DNA of 64,000 nt, from contig CABZGO010000002.1 in assembly GCA_902525355.1 (NCBI GenBank), positions 30,341 to 94,340 on the forward strand, in the 5' to 3' direction. Source of the stretch: an uncultured Pelagibacteraceae bacterium. Its GTDB lineage: Bacteria; Pseudomonadota; Alphaproteobacteria; Pelagibacterales; Pelagibacteraceae. The notes under the pieces were generated by a model. It did not search any database, was not told the origin of the DNA, and saw nothing but the letters and a program-made list of their open reading frames with translations. The translations under genes were made by a program, and so were the position numbers. This document shows, one piece after another, positions 44,600-52,917 of this stretch (positions are counted from its first letter, which is position 1; the number at the start of each line of letters is the position of its first letter).

Positions 44600-45323
44600 A
44601 AAAAAGAAGCTATTTATACATGGAGGCTCATCTTTAATATCAAAATATTTAATTAAAAAATTATGTTTTGAATTTAAAGAAATTCATATTTTTTGTAGAG
44701 ATATAAAAAAAACAAAGTCAAATATTGAAATTGAAAATTTTAAAGATCTACAGTTTTACTTTTATGAAAATGAGCTAGAAAATATTGATCAAACTTTAAA
44801 AGATATAGATAAATTACCTAATGATTTGTCAGGAGTTTTGTGGATTAGTGGGTATACTGGTAATCCATATAGAGAGTTTGAGGATGAGGACCTAGCAAAG
44901 AAAAATATCGATGTTAATTTTGTTAATCCAACTATAGCGATAACAAAACTATCAAAAAAAATTATTAAAAATAAAAATAATTTTATTTGTGCAATAAGCT
45001 CGGTTGCAGGTTTACGCGGTAGAAAAAAAAGATTATATTACTCTGCAAGTAAAGGTGGACTAATAAATTTTTTATCTGGTCTGAGACAAAAACTTCAAAA
45101 TGAACTTAAAGTCATAACTATTATACCAGGATATATTTCAACTAATAGTTTTTCCGAAAAAAGTCCAAAATTTTTAATTTCTTCACCAGAAAAAGCTAGC
45201 GAAATTATATTTCAAGCAATAAAAAAAAATAAAGAAATAGTTTATGTGAATAGTTTATGGAGATTAATTATGTTTGTAATTTTATTAATACCGGAGGTAA
45301 TTTATAAAAAGTTAAATTTTTAA
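44592..45323 (+). CDS. Short-chain dehydrogenase, DprE2-like
   Basis: GGSSLISKYL nucleotide-binding region, ISSVAGLRGRKKRLYYSASKGGL (S...YxxxK), IIPGYISTNSF; overlaps DprE1-like gene. Confidence 0.75.
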   Translation: MIEKKKLFIHGGSSLISKYLIKKLCFEFKEIHIFCRDIKKTKSNIEIENFKDLQFYFYENELENIDQTLKDIDKLPNDLSGVLWISGYTGNPYREFEDEDLAKKNIDVNFVNPTIAITKLSKKIIKNKNNFICAISSVAGLRGRKKRLYYSASKGGLINFLSGLRQKLQNELKVITIIPGYISTNSFSEKSPKFLISSPEKASEIIFQAIKKNKEIVYVNSLWRLIMFVILLIPEVIYKKLNF

Positions 45324-45363
45324 GAAATTTATCAGATTTTCCTAGTCTTTCAAAATAAATGAT

Positions 45364-46206
45364 ATGATAATAAAATTAATAAATAAGATAGTTAAAAATT
45401 TGTTTAATCCACATAAAATACTTTTGAAAATATTTGATAAATTAAACTATTATTTAAAATTAAAACAATACAAACAAGAAATATTTGAAAAAGAACAAAA
45501 TATTATTTTTACTTCTTTGGGTTTAGATAGAAAAAAGGGCATAAAAAACTTAATCAACATAAAAAAAGATTTAAGTACTTATTTAGAAATTGAAAGAAGC
45601 ATGAGCTCAGAGCATGAGGTTTTATTTTCATCTTTATCACTTATAAAAAATGAGCCAAAAATCGATATATTAGAAATTGGAACCTATGATGGTTTTAATT
45701 CTATACTATTGTCAAAACTTTTTCCTTACTCTAATATTGAAACAATAGATTTACCTGACAATGACAAGAAATTCAAAAATTTTTATAATAGAAAGGACAA
45801 AAAAAATGAATTTGTCTTTGACAGAAACAAAATTTTATCAAAAAAAAAAAACATTAAATTTAGAGAACTCAACTCATTAAACTTAGTTAAATTTAAGAAG
45901 AATTATGATTTAATATGGATTGACGGAGCTCACGGGTATCCAGTAGTTTGTATAGATATTATTAATTCACTTAATATTTTAAAAGATAATGGATTAATTT
46001 TATGTGATGATGTTCATATTAATCTTAATGTAAAAGACTCAGATCATATGTATAATTCTATTGCATCTTACGAAACAATAAAGGAACTCAAAGAGCAAAA
46101 TTTAATAGATTTTAAGTTAGCTTATAAGAGAATAAATCCTGAACATAATTGCATAAAAAACAAAAGAAAATACATCGCAATTGTAAATAAAATTTATGCT
46201 AAATAA
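45364..46206 (+). CDS. Class I SAM-dependent methyltransferase
   Basis: ILEIGTYDGFNSILLSKLFP, IETIDLP, DLIWIDGAHGYPVVCIDI, LILCDDVH. Confidence 0.75.
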   Translation: MIIKLINKIVKNLFNPHKILLKIFDKLNYYLKLKQYKQEIFEKEQNIIFTSLGLDRKKGIKNLINIKKDLSTYLEIERSMSSEHEVLFSSLSLIKNEPKIDILEIGTYDGFNSILLSKLFPYSNIETIDLPDNDKKFKNFYNRKDKKNEFVFDRNKILSKKKNIKFRELNSLNLVKFKKNYDLIWIDGAHGYPVVCIDIINSLNILKDNGLILCDDVHINLNVKDSDHMYNSIASYETIKELKEQNLIDFKLAYKRINPEHNCIKNKRKYIAIVNKIYAK

Positions 46207-46460
46207 GGGGCGTTCTGTTGCCAGGTGCCCCGAACCCCGTAACTTAATTAAAAAATTAATTAAGCTGCAAGTGCATAACTTTCGTTAGCATTTATAATTT
46301 AGCCCATTACGGCGGAACAATACCGAACGAAAGAATAACTTTTAGACATCCGTCGATCCTAATTCACCCCCATAAGTTGAAAATGGTGGAGGTGGTGGGT
46401 ACTGCCCCCACGTCCGTAATGGTTATTGCGAAACTCGTTTATCGTCATAGTTGGAAAACC
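46207..46460 (-). ncRNA. ssrA: Permuted two-piece (alphaproteobacterial-type) tmRNA gene
   Basis: Minus strand: acceptor piece ending ...CCATTACGGACGTGGGGGCAGTACCCACCACCTCCACCA (3' end at 46384), 12-nt spacer, coding piece starting GGGGGTGAATTAGGATCGACGG at 46371; acceptor stem GGGGGTG/CACCTCC with G3:U70; interpiece helix CCGTAATGG/CCATTACGG; H-type pseudoknot GTTC-GGGGC...GAAC-GCCCC at the 3' end. Outer 5' boundary approximate. Confidence 0.9.
46260..46289 (-). other. tmRNA proteolysis tag reading frame, ANESYALAA-stop
   Basis: GCT AAC GAA AGT TAT GCA CTT GCA GCT TAA on minus strand inside ssrA coding piece. Confidence 0.92.
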
Positions 46461-46469
46461 AACATAAAT

Positions 46470-46497
46470 AATATAAAACCAAATCCAGAGGATTCAA
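46470..46497 (-). promoter_or_regulatory. Predicted ssrA promoter
   Basis: Minus strand TTGAAT (46497-46492) - 16 nt - TATATT (46475-46470), directly upstream of the acceptor piece. Confidence 0.5.
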
Positions 46498-46507
46498 CAT
46501 ATTAATC

Positions 46508-47455
46508 ATGAAGTTAACAAAAGAGCAAATAAAAGAGATAAAAGACCTTCAATCTGAAGAGAATGTTACCAAGAGAGTGATAGCTCCAGAATTAGAAAAA
46601 GTTTTATACGAAGCAATACCTGTTTTAGATCATGGCTTTATAAGAGTGATTGATTATATGGGAGACGATACTTCCGTGGTTCAGTCTGCACGAGTTTCAT
46701 ATGGCAAAGGAACAAAACAAGTTTCCACAGACTCAGGATTAATAAAATACTTAATGAGACATTGGCACAGTACACCTTTTGAGATGTGTGAAATTAAATA
46801 TCACGTTAAACTTCCTATATTTATTGCAAGACAGTGGATTAGGCATAGGACTGCTAATGTTAATGAGTATTCTGCAAGATATTCAATTTTAGACAAAGAA
46901 TTTTATTTACCTCAATCTCAACATTTGGCTGCTCAATCTTTAAACAATAGACAAGGACGAGGGAGTATTTTAACAGGTGAGAAAGCAAAACAAGTTTTGG
47001 AACTTCTTAAAAGTGACGCAGAACAAACTTACTCTAACTATGAAAAAATGTTAAATCAAACTTATGAAGGAAATATTATTGATGAAAAAGCTACAGGTCT
47101 TGCGAGAGAATTAGCTAGAATGAACCTTACATTAAATACATATACCCAGTGGTATTGGAAAACAGATTTACTAAATTTGATGAATTTTTTGAGACTTAGA
47201 GCAGATCAACATGCTCAATATGAAATTAGAGCATATGCAGATGTGATGATGGATACTTTAAAAAAATGGGTTCCAATAACTTATGAAGCATTTTTAGATT
47301 ATAGAGTAGGTGGAACCGAGGTTTCTAAAAAAGGAAAGTCAGTCATCAAAAAATTGATTAAAGGTGAAGAAATAAATTTAGAAAACTCTGGACTTTCAAA
47401 AAGAGAGTGGAATGAGTTAATGGATGCATTTGATCAAAAGGATAAAATAATCTAA
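46508..47455 (+). CDS. thyX: FAD-dependent thymidylate synthase ThyX
   Basis: [20 protein letters not shown] ThyX motif. Confidence 0.97.
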   Translation: MKLTKEQIKEIKDLQSEENVTKRVIAPELEKVLYEAIPVLDHGFIRVIDYMGDDTSVVQSARVSYGKGTKQVSTDSGLIKYLMRHWHSTPFEMCEIKYHVKLPIFIARQWIRHRTANVNEYSARYSILDKEFYLPQSQHLAAQSLNNRQGRGSILTGEKAKQVLELLKSDAEQTYSNYEKMLNQTYEGNIIDEKATGLARELARMNLTLNTYTQWYWKTDLLNLMNFLRLRADQHAQYEIRAYADVMMDTLKKWVPITYEAFLDYRVGGTEVSKKGKSVIKKLIKGEEINLENSGLSKREWNELMDAFDQKDKII

Positions 47456-47466
47456 TATCATATATC

Positions 47467-47850
47467 ATGTACGATCAAAAATTACCCTCCAATCGAAGCT
47501 TTGGTTTACTTTTCTTTTTTGTCTTTATCATAATTGGTTTATGGCCGATTATTAATTCTGAAAGTATAAGAATTTGGTCAGTTATTATATCCTTAATATT
47601 TTTTATTTTAGGAATATTTAACGCAAAAATTCTAACACCTTTAAATAAAGTATGGATGAGTTTTGGAAAACTTTTAGGAAATTTTGTATCTCCAATAGTC
47701 ATGGGTATTATTTTTTTTGGCGTTGTTACACCTACTGGATTAATATTAAAACTTTTTAGTAAAGATATATTAAATTTAAAAAAAAATAAAAATGATACTT
47801 ATTGGTTAAAAAAAGATAATTCGAATAACAATATGAAAAACCAATTTTGA
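47467..47850 (+). CDS. SxtJ-like small membrane protein
   Basis: LPSNRSFGLLFFFVFIIIGLWP, NKVWMSFGKLLGNFVSPIVMGIIFFGVVTPTGLILKL pattern; adjacent to carbamoyltransferase. Confidence 0.7.
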   Translation: MYDQKLPSNRSFGLLFFFVFIIIGLWPIINSESIRIWSVIISLIFFILGIFNAKILTPLNKVWMSFGKLLGNFVSPIVMGIIFFGVVTPTGLILKLFSKDILNLKKNKNDTYWLKKDNSNNNMKNQF

Positions 47851-47851
47851 T

Positions 47852-48001
47852 ATGAGTTTTATAATTGAATTTTGGAATTTTTTAAAAATAAGGAAAAAAT
47901 ACTGGCTTTTACCAATAATAATTGTTTTGGTTTTGTTTGGAGGGTTAATTGTATTAAGTCAAGGTTCAGCAGTTGCTCCATTTATTTACACAATATTTTA
48001 G
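47852..48001 (+). CDS. DUF5989-like 49-aa membrane protein (absent from supplied ORF track)
   Basis: Translation MSFIIEFWNFLKIRKKYWLLPIIIVLVLFGGLIVLSQGSAVAPFIYTIF*; ATG 1 nt after the upstream stop region. Confidence 0.75.
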   Translation: MSFIIEFWNFLKIRKKYWLLPIIIVLVLFGGLIVLSQGSAVAPFIYTIF

Positions 48002-48004
48002 AAA

Positions 48005-49843
48005 TTGACTTCTGTACTTGGAATTTCCGCATTTTATCACGATAGTGCAGCAAGTATTATTATTGATGGAAAAATAATAGCTGCTGCACAAGAAGAGAGA
48101 TTTACAAGACTTAAACACGACTCCAGTTATCCAAAAAATGCAGTAAACTTTGTTTTAAGTTATGCTAATTTAACATTATCAGATGTTGATAGTGTTGTAT
48201 TTTTTGAAAAACCATTTTTAAAATTTGAAAGATTATTAGAGACTTATGTTGCATTTGCACCAAAAGGATTTTCTCAATTTACTAAAGCTATGCCAACTTG
48301 GCTTAAAGATAAGCTTTTTCAAAAAAATCAACTAATTAAATACCTTAAAGCTCATGATAAAAATTTTATTGATGAAAATAAATTATTTTTTTCCGAACAC
48401 CATTTAAGTCATGCTGCTAGTGCATTTTACCCATCGCCATTTAATGAAGCAATAGTGTTAACCTCAGATGGTGTAGGAGAGTGGGCAACTACAACTGTAG
48501 CAATAGGAAATGGCAAAGATCTCGAAATTAAAAAAGAAATTCATTTTCCTCACTCATTAGGTTTACTTTATTCAGCCTTTACTTATTATACTGGATTTAA
48601 AGTCAATAGTGGTGAATACAAATTAATGGGTTTAGCTCCGTATGGAGAACCAAGGTATTATCAAAAAATTAAGGATAATTTAATTGATATAAAAAAAGAT
48701 GGATCTTTTAAACTCGATCAAAGTTATTTTGATTATGCAACAGGACTAAGAATGACAAATTCTAAATTCAACAGTCTTTTTGGTCAAAAGCAGAGAGATT
48801 CTAAAAGTGAAAGATTAACCCAATTTCATATGGATATTGCAGCATCAATCCAACAATTAACAGAGGAAATTATGATCAAGATGGCAAAATCATTAAGAGA
48901 AGAGTATCAAATTAAAAATTTATGTATGGCAGGAGGGGTGGCGTTAAACTGTGTTGCAAATGGAAAAATTCTAGACGAAAAAATTTTTGAAAATATTTGG
49001 GTTCAGCCTGCAGCTGGAGATGCTGGAGGTTCACTTGGAGCATCATTAGCTTACTGGCATTTACACTTAAATAAAAATAGAGAGGTAAACATCAACGATA
49101 GCATGAAAGGTTCATATCTAGGCCAAGAATTTGATGATAAAACTGTATCAGAGAAATTAAATGAAATTGGCGCAAAGTTTGAAATTTTAGAGGAAAGTGA
49201 AATTTATGATAAAACAACAGATAGCTTAATCAATGGAGGTGCGGTTGGCTGGTTTCAAGGCAGAATGGAATTTGGACCAAGAGCATTAGGAGCAAGATCA
49301 ATACTTGGTGACCCAAGATCAGAAAATATGCAAAAAAATTTAAACTTAAAAGTTAAATATAGAGAAAGTTTTAGACCTTTTGCTCCATCAATTTTAGAGG
49401 AAGATAAAGAGGAGTGGTTTGATATATACACATCTAGTCCATATATGCTTATGGTAGCTGGAGTTCATAATTCAAAAATAATCCAAATGTCCAAAGAAGA
49501 AAAAAAATTATTTGGTATTGATAAGTTAAATATTAAAAGATCAAATATTCCAGCTGTTACACACGTAGATTATTCAGCAAGAATCCAAACCGTAAGTAAA
49601 AAAAAAAATTCTAAATACTACAATTTAATTTCAAAGTTTAAAGAAAAGACAGGATGTCCAGTATTAATAAATACTTCTTTTAATATAAGAGGTGAACCAA
49701 TAGTTAACACTCCAGAAGAAGCTTTTAATTGTTTTATGGGAACAGAACTGGATACTTTAGTTATAGGTAATTGTTTTCTTAATAAAAAAGATCAGGATCC
49801 ATCCTTAAAAAAAGATTATAAATATAAATTTGAATTGGATTAA
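48005..49843 (+). CDS. NodU/CmcH-family carbamoyltransferase
   Basis: VLGISAFYHDSAASIIIDGKIIAAAQEERFTR, HHLSHAASAFYPSPF, MAGGVALNCVANG, GRMEFGPRALGARSIL; probable TTG start. Confidence 0.93.
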   Translation: MTSVLGISAFYHDSAASIIIDGKIIAAAQEERFTRLKHDSSYPKNAVNFVLSYANLTLSDVDSVVFFEKPFLKFERLLETYVAFAPKGFSQFTKAMPTWLKDKLFQKNQLIKYLKAHDKNFIDENKLFFSEHHLSHAASAFYPSPFNEAIVLTSDGVGEWATTTVAIGNGKDLEIKKEIHFPHSLGLLYSAFTYYTGFKVNSGEYKLMGLAPYGEPRYYQKIKDNLIDIKKDGSFKLDQSYFDYATGLRMTNSKFNSLFGQKQRDSKSERLTQFHMDIAASIQQLTEEIMIKMAKSLREEYQIKNLCMAGGVALNCVANGKILDEKIFENIWVQPAAGDAGGSLGASLAYWHLHLNKNREVNINDSMKGSYLGQEFDDKTVSEKLNEIGAKFEILEESEIYDKTTDSLINGGAVGWFQGRMEFGPRALGARSILGDPRSENMQKNLNLKVKYRESFRPFAPSILEEDKEEWFDIYTSSPYMLMVAGVHNSKIIQMSKEEKKLFGIDKLNIKRSNIPAVTHVDYSARIQTVSKKKNSKYYNLISKFKEKTGCPVLINTSFNIRGEPIVNTPEEAFNCFMGTELDTLVIGNCFLNKKDQDPSLKKDYKYKFELD

Positions 49844-49879
49844 TTCAAAAGTAATTTAAAAAAATGATCAAATTAATTT

Positions 49880-50713
49880 TTAAAGATAAATATTTTTTAA
49901 TATTTTTGCAAAATCTAAATATATTTTTGATATTTCATGAGTAATATCATCTTCAACTATTGGTTTACCTAAATCACCAGTTTTACCGACTTTTGGATCA
50001 ATAGGTATCTTACCTAAAAATTTTTTTTTAAACTCTTGTGATGTTCTTTCCACTCCACCTTCACCAAAAATTGGATATTTTTTTCCATCATCACCAATAA
50101 AATAACTCATGTTATCTACTAAGCCGACAATATTTACTTTTAACTTATCAAACATTCTAATACCTCGTTTAACATCCTGAAGAGCAATTTCTTGAGGTGT
50201 TGATATGATAATTGCTCCATCCATATTTATACTTTGAGCAAATGTTAGTTGAGTATCTCCAGTTCCTGGGGGCATATCAACTATTATAAAATCGAGATCT
50301 TTCCACGCTACTTTTTGAGTAAATGTCTTTATTGCGGATGTAACCATAGGGCCTCTCCAAATCATTGGTGTTTGTTCATCTGTTAAAAACCCTATAGACA
50401 TGCACTGTATTTCATACTTGACGATTGGTTTTAACATTTGTCCATCACTATCTGGCTTTTCGTTAATAGCGAATAGTTTTGGTAAAGAAGGTCCATAAAT
50501 ATCTGCATCTAAAATTCCTACTTTGCATCCAACTTTTTTTAACGCTAAAGCTAAATTTGTTGCAAAAGTAGATTTTCCAACACCACCTTTTGCACTTGAT
50601 ATTGCAATTGTAAATTTAGTTCCTGGAATTGGGTTTCTTTTGAAGGTTTTCGGCTCAGTTTTGGCTCTCATTGTGTCACTAAGACCTACTTTTTTATCAC
50701 TCATAAAATACAC
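49880..50713 (-). CDS. Mrp/ApbC family Fe-S cluster carrier ATPase
   Basis: SSAKGGVGKSTFATNLALAL, DADIYGPSLPKL, VDMPPGTGDTQLT. Confidence 0.95.
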   Translation of the reverse strand: MYFMSDKKVGLSDTMRAKTEPKTFKRNPIPGTKFTIAISSAKGGVGKSTFATNLALALKKVGCKVGILDADIYGPSLPKLFAINEKPDSDGQMLKPIVKYEIQCMSIGFLTDEQTPMIWRGPMVTSAIKTFTQKVAWKDLDFIIVDMPPGTGDTQLTFAQSINMDGAIIISTPQEIALQDVKRGIRMFDKLKVNIVGLVDNMSYFIGDDGKKYPIFGEGGVERTSQEFKKKFLGKIPIDPKVGKTGDLGKPIVEDDITHEISKIYLDFAKILKNIYL

Positions 50714-50756
50714 TTACCTTGTTTTTAAACATAAAGACACTATATAGAATGTCATA

Positions 50757-51857
50757 ATGACGATTTACAAAAATCAAAGTCCATGGGGAAGCCCTCCAGG
50801 TAGTGGTGGAGGAAGCGGAAATGGTGGAGGTTTCAGAAGAGGCCCTACACCTCCTAATTTAGATGAAGCAATTAAAAAATTGCAGGACACTATAAACAAA
50901 TTTACTGGAAGTGGCACAGGTGGAAAAAAACCCATTATACTCGGCTTGATCATACTAGTTGTAATTTGGGCGTTGAGTGGTTTGTATAGAGTTTTACCTG
51001 ATGAACAGGGCGTGGTCTTAAGATTTGGAAAGTTTGTAAACACTACTCAACCAGGATTAAATTATCATCTGCCATTCCCAATTGAAAGTGTATTAACTCC
51101 AAAAGTTACAAAAGTTAATAGAATGGACATCGGTTTTAGATCAGAGAGAGATAGTGGATTTGGTCAAGGCGGTGGTGTTGCGGATGTTCCAGAAGAAAGC
51201 TTGATGCTAACTGGTGATGAAAATATTGTTAACATAGACTTTTCAGTATTTTGGGTAATAAAGGATGCTGGAAACTTTCTTTTTAAAATTCAAGATCCAG
51301 AAGGTACAGTAAAAGCTGCAGCAGAAACTGCAATGAGAGAAGTGATTGCGAGATCAAATATTCAACCTATTCTTACAGAAGGAAGAGCGGTTATTGAAAG
51401 AGATACTCAAGATATAATTCAAGGAATACTCGACGAATATGAAAGTGGTGTACAAATTACACAAGTCCAAACGCAAAAAGCAGACCCACCAGACCAGGTA
51501 ATTGATGCATTCAGAGATGTTCAAGCTGCAAGAGCTGATATGGAAAGATCGAAAAACGAAGCAGAAGCTTATGCAAATGATGTAATTCCAAGAGCTCGAG
51601 GAGAAGCTGCCAAAATTTTACAAGCTGCTGAGGCTTACAAAAAAGAAGTTGTTGCAAAAGCAGAAGGTGAAGCAAGTAGATTTTTATCAATTTATACAGA
51701 GTATGCTAAAGCAAAAGAAGTTACTCAAGAAAGAATGTATTTAGAAACAATGGAGCAAGTTCTTGCAGATATTAATAAAATTATAATTGATAAAGATTCA
51801 GGATCTGGTGTCGTGCCATATCTTCCTTTACAAGAATTAAAATCAGGGACAAACTAA
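50757..51857 (+). CDS. hflK: HflK membrane protease modulator
   Basis: Gly-rich N-terminus, single TM, SPFH domain, RSNIQPILTEGRAVIERDTQ; followed by hflC. Confidence 0.95.
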   Translation: MTIYKNQSPWGSPPGSGGGSGNGGGFRRGPTPPNLDEAIKKLQDTINKFTGSGTGGKKPIILGLIILVVIWALSGLYRVLPDEQGVVLRFGKFVNTTQPGLNYHLPFPIESVLTPKVTKVNRMDIGFRSERDSGFGQGGGVADVPEESLMLTGDENIVNIDFSVFWVIKDAGNFLFKIQDPEGTVKAAAETAMREVIARSNIQPILTEGRAVIERDTQDIIQGILDEYESGVQITQVQTQKADPPDQVIDAFRDVQAARADMERSKNEAEAYANDVIPRARGEAAKILQAAEAYKKEVVAKAEGEASRFLSIYTEYAKAKEVTQERMYLETMEQVLADINKIIIDKDSGSGVVPYLPLQELKSGTN

Positions 51858-52717
51858 TGAAAGCTGGAAAATTCATATTACCGATAATCATTTTAATTGG
51901 TGCAACTTTATTTTTTTCAATATTTATAGTTAAAGAGGTCAATCAAGCTATTGTTCTTCAGTTTGGTGATCCTAAGAGAATTATTTTAAAGCCAGGATTA
52001 AACTTTAAGCTGCCATTTATTCAAAACGTAGTGTTTTTAGATAAAAGAGTTTTAAATTTAGATACTCCACCTGAAGAAGTTATCGCATCTGACCAAAAAC
52101 GTCTAATAGTTGATGCATTTGCAAGATTTCAAATTATTGATCCATTAAAATTTTATATTTCAGTTGGAAATGAAAGAGTTGCGAGATCAAGATTAGCGAC
52201 AATTATCAATTCAAGGATAAGAAATGTATTAGGTCAACAAAAGTTACAAACACTATTATCTGAAGATCGATCAAAGCAAATGGCTTTAATTCAACAAGGT
52301 GTTAATAATGAAGCTGAAAATTTTGGTATCAAGATAGTTGACGTAAGAATTAAAAGAGCTGATTTACCTCAAGCAAATAGTGATGCGATCTTTAGAAGAA
52401 TGCAAACTGAGAGGGAAAGAGAAGCTAAGGAGTTTAGAGCAAAGGGTGCTGAAATGGCAGTTACTATTACATCGACCGCAGATAAAGAAGTTACAGTTAT
52501 TCTAGCCGATGCGCAGAAAAAATCTGAGATTATGAAAGGGGAAGGCGATGGTCAAAAAAATAAAATTTTTGCAGATGCATTCGGACAGGACCCTGAGTTT
52601 TTTGGATTTTATAGAGCGATGCAGGCTTACCAAAATGCTTTAATCGGTGGAGAAACATCAATGATATTATCTCCAGATAGTGAATTTTTTAAGTTTTTTG
52701 GAAATAAAGAAAAGTAA
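51857..52717 (+). CDS. hflC: HflC membrane protease modulator
   Basis: SPFH domain, FQIIDPLKFY, DVRIKRADLPQANSDAIFRRMQTERERE. Confidence 0.95.
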   Translation: MKAGKFILPIIILIGATLFFSIFIVKEVNQAIVLQFGDPKRIILKPGLNFKLPFIQNVVFLDKRVLNLDTPPEEVIASDQKRLIVDAFARFQIIDPLKFYISVGNERVARSRLATIINSRIRNVLGQQKLQTLLSEDRSKQMALIQQGVNNEAENFGIKIVDVRIKRADLPQANSDAIFRRMQTEREREAKEFRAKGAEMAVTITSTADKEVTVILADAQKKSEIMKGEGDGQKNKIFADAFGQDPEFFGFYRAMQAYQNALIGGETSMILSPDSEFFKFFGNKEK

Positions 52718-52731
52718 CAATTTAAGTTAAC

Positions 52732-52917
52732 ATGAAAGAATTGATCATAGCATTTGGTCTATTCTTATTTATTGAAGGTATTTTATATGCCTTATTTCCA
52801 TCAAAAATGAAAAATATGTTAAAAAAAATCGATGCTGTAGCTGATAAACAATTAAGAGCAGGTGGATTAGTATTTGCAATTATAGGATTTATAATTATTT
52901 GGTATTCAAAGTCATGA
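52732..52917 (+). CDS. DUF2065-type small membrane protein
   Basis: 61-aa protein with two TM segments between hflC and Do protease. Confidence 0.75.
   Translation: MKELIIAFGLFLFIEGILYALFPSKMKNMLKKIDAVADKQLRAGGLVFAIIGFIIIWYSKS

Noticed and set aside
45840-45851. Long poly-A tracts (here 12 A in the methyltransferase; also about 11 A at 17626-17636 in folP, and in mreC, mrdA and the carbamoyltransferase) as phase-variation switches
   Set aside because: They occur in essential core genes as well, always as in-frame Lys codons, so AT composition explains them without invoking phase variation
40679-46500. Integrase-type genomic island at tRNA-Leu or ssrA
   Set aside because: No integrase/transposase ORF and no visible duplicate of the tRNA-Leu 3' end (GTTCAAGTCTCTCTGACCGCACCA) near the distal boundary
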